Source of the DNA: Tomitella cavernea
GTDB lineage: Bacteria; Actinomycetota; Actinomycetes; Mycobacteriales; Mycobacteriaceae
Assembly (NCBI RefSeq): GCF_016599145.1
Contig: NZ_JAENKO010000030.1
Location: forward strand, 1 to 53,523
Reading direction: 5' to 3'
Length of the DNA stretch: 53,523 nt
The translations under genes and the position numbers were made by a program. The notes below the pieces were generated by a model. It did not search any database, had not been told where the DNA came from, and saw nothing but the letters and a program-made list of their open reading frames with translations. Positions 1-8,305 of this stretch are shown here, in pieces (the stretch's first letter is position 1; each line of letters starts with the position of its first letter).

Positions 1-29
1 GTCACTGCCGCACAAATAGTTGATGGAAA

Positions 30-71
30 CGTGTCGGGCCCGGCCCCCTACGGGGGGCCGGGCCCGACACG
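30..71. terminator. Strong hairpin terminator with UNCG-type loop
   Basis: A perfect 19-bp inverted repeat (30-48 with 53-71) encloses the four-base loop TACG closed by a C-G pair, the form of a very stable UNCG tetraloop on the + strand. It lies just beyond the 3' end of the leftward DUF998 gene, so it can end that transcript and any rightward transcript entering from the left edge. There is no U-tract on either side. The first 29 bases are too short to assign to a gene. Confidence 0.75.
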
Positions 72-168
72 TCTCTGGAACATCCGGACAGGCCTGCACA
101 CGCGCGAAGCCCGAGCGTGGGTGCCGCACGCGACGAGCAGCTTTGCCAACGATACGCCGCAACGGCGG

Positions 169-873
169 CTACAAGGCGCGCGTACTGGCGCTTCCCGAAT
201 CGCCGAGCATCGCACTCCGGCGCAAGCCGATGGCGACGAGGAAGGGCAGCAACGCCTGCAAGCCGGTGCAGATCCGCTCGGCCAACCCCAGGTACATGCC
301 CATCTGTGCGGCGACATACAACGCGAGTACCGACAACGCGATGACGAGTCCGGCCACGATGAGGCCCCCGCGGCTGACGAGTCGCTGCCGTAGCGACCAA
401 TCGGACGCGTCGGATCCCCGCAACGGAAGCGACGGGCGCCAGTAGGCCATGACGAACGGCCACAAGGTGAGCAGGCCGGCGCCCGCCACGGCAAAGAGCA
501 TGTGATCGAACGTGCTGCCGTTCGCGGGTTGCGGAAAGTACGCCACGCCCAGGCCTGCGACGCCGCCGAACGCGATGATCATGCGCGCAGACCTGTGCAC
601 GCCGTGCAGGCCCACCGCGGTGGCCAGATACGACAACGCTACGCAGTAGAGCGCCGCGGTCATGATCCAGCTGTGCCCGGCGCCGAGGCCCGACAGGACA
701 CTGATGGTCTCACGGATCGGGTCGTATTCGGGGGGCTGGAGTGCTCCCGCGACGATCCAGCCTACGATGAGGACAGTCGGTGTGAACGCCGTCACCCATG
801 CGGCCCAGAGCGGCGGCCCGTTCTGCGGCGGGCGGAGTCCGGGGGCGGGCCGTGGCTGTACGGAGTCGAGCAT
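169..873 (-). CDS. DUF998-family integral membrane protein
   Basis: This encodes about 234 residues with six predicted membrane helices. The first begins near residue 22 (WAAWVTAFTPTVLIVGW) and the last lies in the C-terminal part (ICTGLQALLPFLVAIGL). The segment after helix 1, with YDPIRETISVLSGLGAGHSW, is typical of the DUF998 family of actinobacterial membrane proteins, whose function is unknown. I place the start at the ATG at 873, just before the membrane domain; an in-frame ATG at 954 would add 27 Arg/Pro-rich residues that look non-native. The Shine-Dalgarno is weak for both. The gene stands alone and gives no clear pathway link. Confidence 0.7.
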   Translation of the reverse strand: MLDSVQPRPAPGLRPPQNGPPLWAAWVTAFTPTVLIVGWIVAGALQPPEYDPIRETISVLSGLGAGHSWIMTAALYCVALSYLATAVGLHGVHRSARMIIAFGGVAGLGVAYFPQPANGSTFDHMLFAVAGAGLLTLWPFVMAYWRPSLPLRGSDASDWSLRQRLVSRGGLIVAGLVIALSVLALYVAAQMGMYLGLAERICTGLQALLPFLVAIGLRRSAMLGDSGSASTRAL

Positions 874-1377
874 CACCGGAGTCCGGACTGCCGGCCGGCC
901 ACGGCACCGGGTGCCGGGCCGCGGGGCGGACGTCGCCCGGTGACGATGGTGCATCGTGCGTCGGTCATCCGGCCCCCTTCTCGATGGGGCGCGCTGAACC
1001 GTACCGCGTGCGGGGCGCCGATCGCGGTCGGCAGCCCCGGCGACAGGCCGCCTCGACGTGCCCGTACTGCAACGCCGCCATACCGCGAGGAGAAGCTGCG
1101 TCGCGCATGCAACTGCTTACTTCCAATCTACGACGACGTGGGACACGTAGGTGCGGCTATGTGTTGTTCCCGCGGCGACATCGCAGCTTCGCAGGCGTTC
1201 CGACGCGCCGGGCCGGTGCCGTGGTTCGGTATCCCGCTGGTTGACGGACATGGTCGACAGTGGTGTGACTCGCGTCTAGCGTCGGGGCGACCGGGGTGGC
1301 CGCCACCAGTGGAGAAGCGCTCGGCGCGGGTCGCCTCGTCGGCAGGTGTTGACGATGAGGACGATGAGGGAGAATTG
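874..1377. other. Divergent intergenic region without a supported gene
   Basis: About 500 bases separate the leftward DUF998 gene from the rightward SDR gene. Open frames here have shadow-like Arg/Pro-rich composition and none begins with a convincing ribosome binding site. A TTGACG hexamer at 1241-1246 resembles a -35 element, but no TANNNT box sits at the right distance. The promoters of both flanking genes are probably here but cannot be pinpointed. Confidence 0.4.
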
Positions 1378-2226
1378 ATGAGCATCGAGGACTCCAGGTT
1401 CGACGGCAAGGTCGCATTCGTGACCGGTGCCGCCCGCGGACAGGGCCGCACACACGCGGTCGCCTTCGCGGAACGCGGGGCGGACGTCGTGATCTGCGAC
1501 CGGTGTGCGGACCAGCCCGGCGTCGGCTACCCGCTGGGGACGGAGGACGACCTGGAGGAGACCGTCCGTCAGGTCGAGGCGCTCGGGCGCAAGGTCGTCG
1601 CCGAGAAGATCGACACGCGTGAGCGCGGCGCGCTCGAAGCGCTCGTCGCGCGCGGGGAGAAGGAGCTCGGTCGCATCGACATCGCTGTCGCGAACGCGGG
1701 CGTCTCCGGCATGTCGCCTATCACCGACTTTCCGCAGGAGATCTGGGACGACGTCGTCGGGTCCAACCTCCACGGAGTGTTCAACACCCTCGCCGCCGTG
1801 TCACCCGGCATGGCCGATCGCGGATACGGACGCATCGTCACCGTGTCGTCGATGATGGGGCGCAGCTCCTCGCCGGGGCAGGCCGCATACGCGGCGTCCA
1901 AATGGGGCGTCATCGGCATGACCAAGTCCGTCGCCCAGGATCTCGCGGCGGCCGGCGTGACGGTGAACGCGGTGGCGCCGGGCAACATCGACACGCCGAT
2001 GGTGAAGAACCAGCGGCTCTACGACGTCGTGTGCCCGGACATCGAGAATCCCACCTGGGACGACGTCGCCCCGCGACTCCAGCAGTTGCACGCGCAGCCC
2101 ATCGCCATCCTCGATCCCTTCGAGGTGACGCGCGCGGTGATGTTCCTCGCGGATGAGGCCAGCGCCCACATGACCGGCATCGTCATCCCGGTCGACGCCG
2201 GTGCAGCGGCGCGCACCTCGGCCTGA
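1378..2226 (+). CDS. Mycofactocin-type SDR family oxidoreductase (TIGR03971-like)
   Basis: This is a 282-residue classical short-chain dehydrogenase/reductase. The N-terminal nucleotide site reads TGAARGQGRTHA, the signature of the mycofactocin-coupled SDR subfamily, in which NAD(H) is bound tightly and electrons are thought to leave through mycofactocin. The long cofactor-edge insert (CADQPGVGYPLGTEDD) is also typical of that group. NAG (VANAGVSG), the catalytic Ser (TVSSMMG) and YAASK are present. The ATG at 1378 follows a GAGGGAG ribosome binding site; the frame stays open upstream but lacks another good start. Related enzymes oxidise carveol-like or steroid-like alcohols; the substrate here is unknown. 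No mycofactocin biosynthesis gene is in the window. Confidence 0.82.
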   Translation: MSIEDSRFDGKVAFVTGAARGQGRTHAVAFAERGADVVICDRCADQPGVGYPLGTEDDLEETVRQVEALGRKVVAEKIDTRERGALEALVARGEKELGRIDIAVANAGVSGMSPITDFPQEIWDDVVGSNLHGVFNTLAAVSPGMADRGYGRIVTVSSMMGRSSSPGQAAYAASKWGVIGMTKSVAQDLAAAGVTVNAVAPGNIDTPMVKNQRLYDVVCPDIENPTWDDVAPRLQQLHAQPIAILDPFEVTRAVMFLADEASAHMTGIVIPVDAGAAARTSA

Positions 2227-2246
2227 CGGCACCTCATCGCAGGCAC

Positions 2247-2296
2247 GGCCGCGCCCCCGGTGCAGAGTGCACGTCCTCTGCACCGGGGCCGCGGCC
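2247..2296. terminator. Bidirectional hairpin terminator between convergent genes
   Basis: A 13-bp perfect stem (2255-2267 with 2276-2288) is extended by eight further pairs after a single mismatch. It lies between the 3' end of the rightward SDR gene and that of the leftward exporter gene, so it can serve both. Confidence 0.7.
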
Positions 2297-2332
2297 TGTA
2301 CGCCGGGGGGCCGCACGGCCCGCCCGCCGGAT

Positions 2333-3322
2333 TCAGGATTGCGGGACGGGGGAGGGGCTGTCTGCGTTGGGTACGGCTTGGGCGGAAGGCTCGGCCTCGT
2401 CAGTACGCCGCGCGCCGTCGACCCCTTCGGCGTCGCCCCTTACGGAATCGACCGCGTCGGCGTGGGTCCGCTCGTGGCGGATCGCTCGCAGAACGTGGAC
2501 CAGCGCGGCAAGCCACACCGCGGCCAGCACGGCGTAGACGGGTGCGGCGGCGATCTGCCCGAGCCCGACGGCGTCGAGGAAGGTCCGCGCGTTCGTCAAC
2601 AGGATGAGTCCTCCGACGAGGGTTCCCATCAGGCGGGCAGGTAGCAGCCGCACCACCCAGGCGGCCAATGGCGCCCCCACCACGCCGCCCACCAGGAGCG
2701 CCGCGACGACGGTGAACGGGATCTCGGAGGTCGAGAGTCCCAACAGAAACCCCGCGCTTGCGCCGACGGTGACCAGGAACTCGGCGGCGGCCATCGTGCC
2801 CACCACCTTGCGCGGCTCCATGCGGCCCGAGGCCAGCAGCATCGAGGAACCGACCGGGCCCCATCCGCCGCCGCCCATAGCGTCCATGAAACCCGCCACC
2901 GCGGCCAGCGGCACCAGGAAGCGCCGCCGGATACGGCGTACCCGCACGGAGCCCGAACGCAGGAACACGAAGCGGGCGAGGATGTAGGCACCCAGGCCGA
3001 ACAGGATCACGGCGACCACCGGTGCCGCGGCGGACGCGGGCAGCGCGGTGAGGAACGTCGCCCCGGCGAAGGCGGCGACGGCGCCGGGGACCGCCAGCCA
3101 CGCGATCTTCGACCAGTCGACGTTGCCGAACGCCGAGTGCGAAAGGCCGGAGGCGAGCGTGGTGCCGATCTCGGCGAGGTGGGTGCTGGCGGAGGCGGCC
3201 GCCGGCGCGACGCCGACGGTGAGCAGCACCGTCGTCGACGTCAGCCCGAAGGCCATGCCCAATGCCCCGTCGATGAGCTGGCCGGCGAGGCCGGCGAGGG
3301 CGAGGAGGAGGAAACCGGGCAT
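2333..3322 (-). CDS. TauE/SafE (TSUP) family sulfite/organosulfonate exporter-like protein
   Basis: A protein of about 329 residues with eight or so hydrophobic segments and the TSUP hallmark near the N-terminus (GLAGQLIDGALGMAFGLTSTT) plus an internal repeat of that motif (AAVAGFMDAMGGGGWGPVG). TSUP proteins move sulfite, sulfonates or other small anions across the inner membrane. The ATG at 3322 begins MPGFLLL and has a GGGAG site about 9 nt upstream; an upstream GTG would run into the divergent gene's promoter. The last ~40 residues are a hydrophilic acidic tail. The Rrf2 regulator gene starts 63 bp away on the other strand, which suggests coordinate control of a sulfur-linked function. 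Confidence 0.85.
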   Translation of the reverse strand: MPGFLLLALAGLAGQLIDGALGMAFGLTSTTVLLTVGVAPAAASASTHLAEIGTTLASGLSHSAFGNVDWSKIAWLAVPGAVAAFAGATFLTALPASAAAPVVAVILFGLGAYILARFVFLRSGSVRVRRIRRRFLVPLAAVAGFMDAMGGGGWGPVGSSMLLASGRMEPRKVVGTMAAAEFLVTVGASAGFLLGLSTSEIPFTVVAALLVGGVVGAPLAAWVVRLLPARLMGTLVGGLILLTNARTFLDAVGLGQIAAAPVYAVLAAVWLAALVHVLRAIRHERTHADAVDSVRGDAEGVDGARRTDEAEPSAQAVPNADSPSPVPQS

Positions 3323-3384
3323 CGAGGGACTCCCAAGTCGATAGCAGCGATCGTTGCGGGGCCGCATGCGGAAGAATGTCCGGT

Positions 3385-3837
3385 ATGCGGATCACGTCGA
3401 AAGCCGACTACGCGGTGCGCGCGATGATCGAGCTCGCCACCGCGGACGGGCTGCTCACCGCCGAGGGCGTCGCTGCCAGGCAGGGCATGCCCACGCGGTT
3501 CCTGCTGAACATCCTCAACGAGCTGCGGGTGGCGCGGCTGGTCGAAAGCAGACGGGGGCGGGACGGTGGATACCGGCTCGCCTGCCCGGCAGCCGAGGTG
3601 TCGGTGGCGGATGTGCTGCGCGCGGTGGAGGGGCCGTTGGCAGACGTCGCGGGGACGGCACCGGAGGACCTCGACTACCCGGGGGCCACCGCGCCGCTGC
3701 GCGACGTGTGGATCGCGACAAGGGGAGCGGTACGCCAGATACTCGAGACGGTCACGCTCGGCGATCTGGCGTCAGGAGAACTGCCTGATCCGGTGGTAAG
3801 GGTGCTCGGCGACCCCGGCGTGCAGCACAGGCGGTGA
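3385..3837 (+). CDS. Rrf2-family transcriptional regulator (lacks the Fe-S cysteine triad)
   Basis: A 150-residue protein. Its N-terminus MRITSKADYAVRA and the winged-helix core (GVAARQGMPTRFLLNILNELRVARLVESRRGRDGGYRLA) are classic for Rrf2 regulators. IscR, NsrR and RsrR use three cysteines in the middle of the protein to bind an iron-sulfur cluster; here I see only one Cys (LACPAA), so direct Fe-S sensing looks unlikely and a CymR-like mode is more plausible. I start at ATG 3385, nine bases after a GGAAGA site; an ATG at 3376 would add three residues. The gene is divergent from the TSUP exporter, its likely target along with itself. Confidence 0.85.
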   Translation: MRITSKADYAVRAMIELATADGLLTAEGVAARQGMPTRFLLNILNELRVARLVESRRGRDGGYRLACPAAEVSVADVLRAVEGPLADVAGTAPEDLDYPGATAPLRDVWIATRGAVRQILETVTLGDLASGELPDPVVRVLGDPGVQHRR

Positions 3838-4064
3838 AAAGCGCGTGCGGGCGTGTCGGCGCTAGGGGCGACAACAGGTGGACGTGCTCCGCATGAAGTC
3901 CACGCAGCGGCGACGGGTCAGTGGGGCCGAGTGCATAGGTGACAGCCTCCATGAGAGAACACCACAATGTCAATCGGAATGGTGTAGAAGTGGAGCGGGT
4001 CACAGTCGAAGTGGTCTCGTCGACCGGCCGGCCGTGCTCGGGCGCGATCAGCCGTCAAGGGCGT
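3838..4064. other. Intergenic region between convergent genes, no supported gene
   Basis: This stretch lies between the 3' ends of the rightward Rrf2 gene and the leftward MaoC gene. The part around 3955-4010 is less GC-rich than its surroundings. No open frame has both coding-like composition and a start signal. Confidence 0.4.
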
Positions 4065-4106
4065 GCAGTGCGCCCCGGGGGAAGCGCAGTGCGCCCCGGG
4101 GGAAGC
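4065..4106. repeat. Two perfect 21-bp tandem copies
   Basis: The unit GCAGTGCGCCCCGGGGGAAGC plus its identical second copy fill 4065-4085 and 4086-4106 without a gap. The array directly abuts the hairpin that follows the MaoC gene, so it lies in a 3' untranslated or intergenic area. Confidence 0.85.
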
Positions 4107-4149
4107 GCCGGGGCCCGTTCTCCGCGTGGTGCGGAAAACGGGCCCCGGC
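4107..4149. terminator. Hairpin terminator after the kstD-MaoC operon
   Basis: A 19-bp stem with one mismatch (4107-4125 with 4131-4149) and a 5-nt loop starts 16 nt beyond the stop codon of the leftward MaoC gene. It should end the kstD-MaoC transcript. Confidence 0.75.
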
Positions 4150-4164
4150 CGCTGTGCGGGTGGT

Positions 4165-5028
4165 TTACCCCGCGACGGTGAGTACCACGTCCGCCAGTGC
4201 GGGCGCCTCGTCGCGCTCGGGGACGACGGCGGAGACGAGGATCTCGTCGCCCTCGCGCCACATGCGCACGCGCAGAGTCTCGCCCGGGAACACGATGCCG
4301 GCGAAGCGCGCCTTGAAGCCCTTCACCTTGGAGGTGTCGCTGCCGAGCATCGTGTCGACGACGGTCTTGCACGTGACGCCGTAGGAGCACAGGCCGTGCA
4401 GGATCGGCTTGTCGAAGCCGGCCGCCTTGGCGAACTCCGGGTCCGAGTGCAGCGGGTTGCGGTCGCCGCACAGCCGGTAGAGCAGCGCCTGCTGAGGCAG
4501 GATCGCTGCGTCGACGACGGCGTCGGGCTCTCGATCCGGCAGCGCGACCTTGGTCGAGGGGCCGCGCTCGCCGCCGAAGCCGCCCTCGCCGCGCGCGAAG
4601 ATCGACGACCTTGCCGTCCACAGCGCATTGCCGTCGGCGTCGACGGTCTCCGCTTCCTGGACGATGACGGCGGCCTTGCCCTTGTCCCACACCTGGGCGA
4701 TCTTCGTGGTGGTGCGGCCGGTGCCGTTCGCGGGGATCGGCCGGTGCACGGTCACCTCCTGGCTGCCGTGCACCACCTTCGCCAGATCGATGTCGACGCC
4801 CGGGAACTGCACCTTCGGCGGCTCCGAAGCGTGGAAAGTGGCGGCCACGGTGGCGAAGGTGGGCAGCACTTGGGATTCGTCGTCCCGCAGGTATCGCAGC
4901 TCGGCGGGGTCCACCGGCCGAGAGCCCGCGCCCACGCCGAGGTGGTAGAGCTGCACGTCGGAGCTGGTCCAGGAGAACTCCCGGGCGGGTAGCTCCGCGC
5001 CGACGGCGATGTTCGGATCAATGGGCAT
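4165..5028 (-). CDS. MaoC-family (R)-specific enoyl-CoA hydratase, Rv3538-like
   Basis: A 287-residue double hot-dog hydratase. The C-terminal half carries the hydratase-2 motif YRLCGDRNPLHSDPEFA, with the Asp and His that activate water for addition to trans-2-enoyl-CoA; the N-terminal half is the substrate-accommodating hot-dog repeat. Its start overlaps the end of kstD by 11 bp, so the two are translationally coupled. Mtb has the same kstD-hydratase pair (Rv3537-Rv3538; the second gene has been called chsH3, a name I give from memory). The likely role is hydration of a steroid side-chain enoyl-CoA. The substrate is inferred from context, not visible in the sequence. Confidence 0.85.
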   Translation of the reverse strand: MPIDPNIAVGAELPAREFSWTSSDVQLYHLGVGAGSRPVDPAELRYLRDDESQVLPTFATVAATFHASEPPKVQFPGVDIDLAKVVHGSQEVTVHRPIPANGTGRTTTKIAQVWDKGKAAVIVQEAETVDADGNALWTARSSIFARGEGGFGGERGPSTKVALPDREPDAVVDAAILPQQALLYRLCGDRNPLHSDPEFAKAAGFDKPILHGLCSYGVTCKTVVDTMLGSDTSKVKGFKARFAGIVFPGETLRVRMWREGDEILVSAVVPERDEAPALADVVLTVAG

Positions 5029-6724
5029 GGGAAGCCTCCTCGGCCTTGCGTTTGTTGTCCTTGTCCACCAGGTCGAGCACCGCGAGGTAGCCGAACGTCA
5101 TGCCCGGCCCGATGGTGGCGCCGGGACCGGCGTAGGTGTGGCCCATGACCGGCGAGCTGCAGTTGCCGGAAGCGTACAGCCCTTCAATGGCGCTGCCGTC
5201 CTTGCGGAGCACCCGTGCCGCGATGTCGGTCATGACGCCCCCCTTGGTGCCCAGATCGCCCGGTACCATCTTGATGGCGTAGAACGGCGGCTTGCCGATC
5301 TCACCGAGCGACGGGTTCGGCTTGTTGAGCGGGTCGCCGTAGTAGTGATCGTAGGCGCTCTCGCCGCGCTGAAAATCCGGGTCCCTGCCGTCGCGGGCAT
5401 AGCCGTTGAAGGTGGTGACGGTGTCCTGCAGCGCGTCGGCGGGCACGCCCATCTTCTCGGCCAGTTCGGTGATGCTGCCGGCCTTGACGATGACGCCCGA
5501 CTTGAACCAGCGGCCCGGAAGCTTCTGTCGCGGTGGGATGCCGACGAACGAGTAGCGGTTGCGGTAGCGCGTGTCGAGGACGAGCCAGGCGGGGATGTTC
5601 TCGCCCGGCCCCTCGCCCTGACCCCACTTGCCGCCGTACATCGCGTGCGTCGCCTCGACGTAGGGCGCGGACTCGTTGACGAATCGTTGGGCCCGCTCGT
5701 TGACGATGATGCAGCCGGGCAGGCTGCGCTCGGACAGCGCGAACCACGGGCCGCCGGTGAGCGGCATGGACGGGCCCCACCAGGAGTCCTCCATGAAGCC
5801 CAGGTCGGCGCCCAGGCGCATCGCGGCCTCGATGCCCGCGCCGGTGTTGGCCTTGGCGCCCACGGTCCAGTCGGCGCCGATGGGCGCGCGCTGGTACTTG
5901 CGGCGCATCTCCGCGTTGTGCTCGAAGCCGCCGGAGGCGAGGATGACGCCCAGCCGGGCCCCGATGGTCTCCTCGGTGCCGTCGGCCTTGCGGACCGTGA
6001 CGCCGGTGACCTTGTCGCCCTCGGTGACCAGGTCGGTGAGTTCGGTGTTGAGCAGGATCGGCACGCCCGCCTGCAGCAGCCCGCCGCGCAGACCGGCCAT
6101 GAGCGCCTGGCCGCGCACGAGAAGGTGCTTCTTGCGGGCCTTGGCCGCGAGGAAGCGGAGGCCCACCTTCATCGCCTGCACCGGCCCACGCGGGTGGCGC
6201 ATAAGCAGGTTGAGCCACTTGTAGTCGGCCTGGGTGATGACGAAGTTCGGCGGGGCCTTGACGTAGTCGGGTTCGAGGTTCTTCAGCTCCTCGCCCAGCT
6301 TGTGCCCGTCGAAGGGTACGGGCTCGACGCTGCGCCCGCCCGCACGTCCGCCCGGGGCCTCCGGGTAGTAGTCGGAGTAGTTGGTCACCCAGCGCAGCTC
6401 CAGGGGGGAGTTGGCGAGGACGAACGAGAGCATCTCAGGCCCGCGTTCGAGGTAGGTGTCGATGCGGTCGGGATCGACGGTGTCGCCGATGATGGAGTGC
6501 AGGTAGGTCCGGGCCGCCTCCGGGGTGTCCTGGACGCCGTCGCGGCGCAGCACCTCGTTGTTGGGGATCCAGACGCCGCCGCCGGAGCGGGCGGTGGAGC
6601 CGCCGTAATTCTCGGCCTTCTCGATGATGACGGCCCGGAGACCGTTCTTCGCGGCGGCCAGGCCGGCTGTCATGCCGGCGCCGCCACTTCCGACGATCAC
6701 GATGTCGTACTGCTGCTCGGTCAT
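5018..6724 (-). CDS. kstD: 3-ketosteroid delta1-dehydrogenase
   Basis: A 568-residue flavoprotein that introduces the 1,2 double bond into ring A of 3-ketosteroids, a step needed for ring B opening. The N-terminus has the FAD dinucleotide fold (IVIVGSGGAGMTAGLAAA, followed by the EKAENYGGST region). Likely catalytic counterparts of the known KstD residues are Tyr119/120 (YSDYYPE), Tyr355 (APYVEA), and Tyr531 with Gly535 (HTYAGPGATIG). The ATG at 6724 lies only 1 nt from a perfect KstR box, and a TATAAC -10 box overlaps that operator, so the mRNA probably begins at or next to the start codon. The MaoC hydratase gene follows with an 11-bp overlap. Confidence 0.95.
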   Translation of the reverse strand: MTEQQYDIVIVGSGGAGMTAGLAAAKNGLRAVIIEKAENYGGSTARSGGGVWIPNNEVLRRDGVQDTPEAARTYLHSIIGDTVDPDRIDTYLERGPEMLSFVLANSPLELRWVTNYSDYYPEAPGGRAGGRSVEPVPFDGHKLGEELKNLEPDYVKAPPNFVITQADYKWLNLLMRHPRGPVQAMKVGLRFLAAKARKKHLLVRGQALMAGLRGGLLQAGVPILLNTELTDLVTEGDKVTGVTVRKADGTEETIGARLGVILASGGFEHNAEMRRKYQRAPIGADWTVGAKANTGAGIEAAMRLGADLGFMEDSWWGPSMPLTGGPWFALSERSLPGCIIVNERAQRFVNESAPYVEATHAMYGGKWGQGEGPGENIPAWLVLDTRYRNRYSFVGIPPRQKLPGRWFKSGVIVKAGSITELAEKMGVPADALQDTVTTFNGYARDGRDPDFQRGESAYDHYYGDPLNKPNPSLGEIGKPPFYAIKMVPGDLGTKGGVMTDIAARVLRKDGSAIEGLYASGNCSSPVMGHTYAGPGATIGPGMTFGYLAVLDLVDKDNKRKAEEASHAH

Positions 6725-6725
6725 G

Positions 6726-6739
6726 TAGAACAGGTTATA
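6726..6739 (-). promoter_or_regulatory. KstR operator overlapping the kstD promoter
   Basis: The 14 bases match the KstR consensus TNNAACNNGTTNNA exactly. On the minus strand the same bases contain TATAAC, a good -10 box, about 8 nt before the kstD ATG. Repressor binding would therefore cover the promoter and the expected start of a leaderless transcript. KstR itself is not encoded in the window. Confidence 0.85.
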
Positions 6740-7057
6740 GAATGGCCGTGGAGCGCCGCCAGCGCCCATGCCTGTGACGCCGATTCTGGCCCCATGACCG
6801 GCCCCGACGCGACATTCGGGTACCGGTCGGCGGGATATGCCCGGTGCGCGGGCCATTCGGCCACCGCGCCCGCAGGCCTCCCGCACGGCCCGCGCACCCC
6901 TTACTTGGGCCGCGCACTTCCTGTGCAGCCCGCGCGTCGGATCCCGACGGCAGTCGAGGAAACGGTGCTCGGACCGGTGGCGCGGAGTGCCAGACTGGCA
7001 GGGGTGCGTCCGCATCCGGATCAGGATGGCAGGCGCCCGGAGGGGAGCAGCCGGACA
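6740..7057. other. Divergent intergenic region kstD / CoA-transferase
   Basis: About 320 bases with no open frame that looks coding. It must hold the promoter of the CoA-transferase gene; short palindromes are visible (GCCAGACTGGC at 6989-6999), but no confident -10/-35 pair. The KstR box is at the far, kstD end, so control of the rightward gene by KstR is uncertain. Confidence 0.4.
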
Positions 7058-8305
7058 ATGGAGTCGAAGGAGCCGGGCGGCAGGGAGCGGGACGGCGGCG
7101 GACGGCGCGGCCTGCTCCCGCTCGACGGCATGACGGTGGTGGCGGTGGAGCAGGCCGTCGCGGCGCCGCTGGCCACCCGGCACCTGGCCGATCTGGGCGC
7201 GCGGGTGATCAAGATCGAGCGGCCGGGCATCGGCGACTTCGCCCGCCACTACGACACGGCGGTCAAGGGGCTCGCGGCGCACTTCGTCTGGCTCGGCCGG
7301 GGTAAGGATTCGGTGGGCGTGGACATCAAGGACCCGGACGGCCTCGACGTGGTGCGCCGACTCGTCGCCGGCGCGGACGTGTTCGTGCAGAACCTGGCGC
7401 CGGGGGCGTCGGACCGCCTGGGCCTGGCGGCCGGGGCGCTGCGCGGCGACCCCCTGCGTGCGGGCCGGCCCGAGCTGGTGACCGTCGACATGTCCGGCTA
7501 CGGCGACGCCGGCCCCTACCGCGACCGCAAGGCCTACGACATGCTCGTCCAATCGGAGGCCGGGCTGGTGTCCATCACCGGCACCCCGGAGGCGCCGGCG
7601 AAGACCGGCATCCCCTCGGCCGACATCGCCGCTGGCATGTACGCCTTCTCCGGCGTTCTCTGCGCCCTGCTGCGCCGCGAGAGGACGGGTGAAGGGGCGC
7701 AGGTGTCGGTGTCGATGTTCGATTCGCTCGTCGAGTGGATGGGCTACCCGATGTACACGACCATGTACACGGGGGCGCCGATCGCGCGCACCGGCGTGGC
7801 GCACCCGTCGATCGCGCCCTACGACGGGTACCCCACTTCGGACGGCGAGGTGCTGATCGGCGTGCAGAACGACGACGGCTGGCGGGCGCTGGCCACCCGG
7901 GTACTGGGCAGGCCCGGGATGGCCGACGACGAGCGCTACGCCACCAACGTCGAGCGCGTGCGCCGGCGCGCGGAGGTGGATGCGGCGGTGGCGGAGGCCA
8001 CGCGCTCGTTCACGGCGGCGGCGCTGCTCGACGTGCTCGGGCGGGAGGGGATCGCGGCGGCGCGGCTGCGAGACGTGCCGGGCGCGGTGGCGCACCCGCA
8101 GCTGGCGGCGCGTGGCCGGTGGCGCAGGGTGGGCACGGCTGCGGGGCCGGTGGACGCGGTGCTGCCGCCGATCGGCATAGCCGGCACGGAACCGGCCATG
8201 GGCGACGTGCCGGCGCTGGGGCAGCAGACGGACGAGGTGCTCGCAGGGATCGGTCTCGGACACGCACGGATCGCCGAGCTCCGGGGAAGGGGAGTGGTGC
8301 AATGA
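7058..8305 (+). CDS. CaiB/BaiF-type class III CoA-transferase
   Basis: A 415-residue family III CoA-transferase, which moves CoA between carboxylic acids through aspartyl-acid anhydride and thioester intermediates. The N-terminal fold is evident (LDGMTVVAVEQAVAAPLATRHLADLGARVIKIE). The catalytic Asp is residue 161 in KAYDMLVQSEAGL, in the family's usual context before a TG motif. The ATG at 7058 has a GGAGGGGAGC site about 10 nt upstream. The last codons overlap the start of the next gene in an ATGA arrangement, so the two are coupled. With kstD on one side and a fadD on the other, a steroid-derived or side-chain acid is a reasonable but unproven substrate. Confidence 0.88.
   Translation: MESKEPGGRERDGGGRRGLLPLDGMTVVAVEQAVAAPLATRHLADLGARVIKIERPGIGDFARHYDTAVKGLAAHFVWLGRGKDSVGVDIKDPDGLDVVRRLVAGADVFVQNLAPGASDRLGLAAGALRGDPLRAGRPELVTVDMSGYGDAGPYRDRKAYDMLVQSEAGLVSITGTPEAPAKTGIPSADIAAGMYAFSGVLCALLRRERTGEGAQVSVSMFDSLVEWMGYPMYTTMYTGAPIARTGVAHPSIAPYDGYPTSDGEVLIGVQNDDGWRALATRVLGRPGMADDERYATNVERVRRRAEVDAAVAEATRSFTAAALLDVLGREGIAAARLRDVPGAVAHPQLAARGRWRRVGTAAGPVDAVLPPIGIAGTEPAMGDVPALGQQTDEVLAGIGLGHARIAELRGRGVVQ

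Noticed and set aside
3862-3894. Ten-codon minus-strand frame MRSTSTCCRP, resembling a cysteine-responsive leader peptide
   Set aside because: It points into the 3' end of the convergent Rrf2 gene, far from the TSUP gene, and has no -10 box or ribosome site.
4001-4190. Repeats around 4.1 kb as a CRISPR array
   Set aside because: There are only two directly adjacent 21-bp copies with no spacers, and no cas gene is present.
5009-8305. A 1,098-codon open frame on the plus strand running antisense to kstD and the MaoC gene before entering the CoA-transferase
   Set aside because: High GC at third codon positions keeps the antisense frame open; only the part from 7058 has family motifs and a ribosome site. 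The same holds for the opposite frame across 6725-8302.
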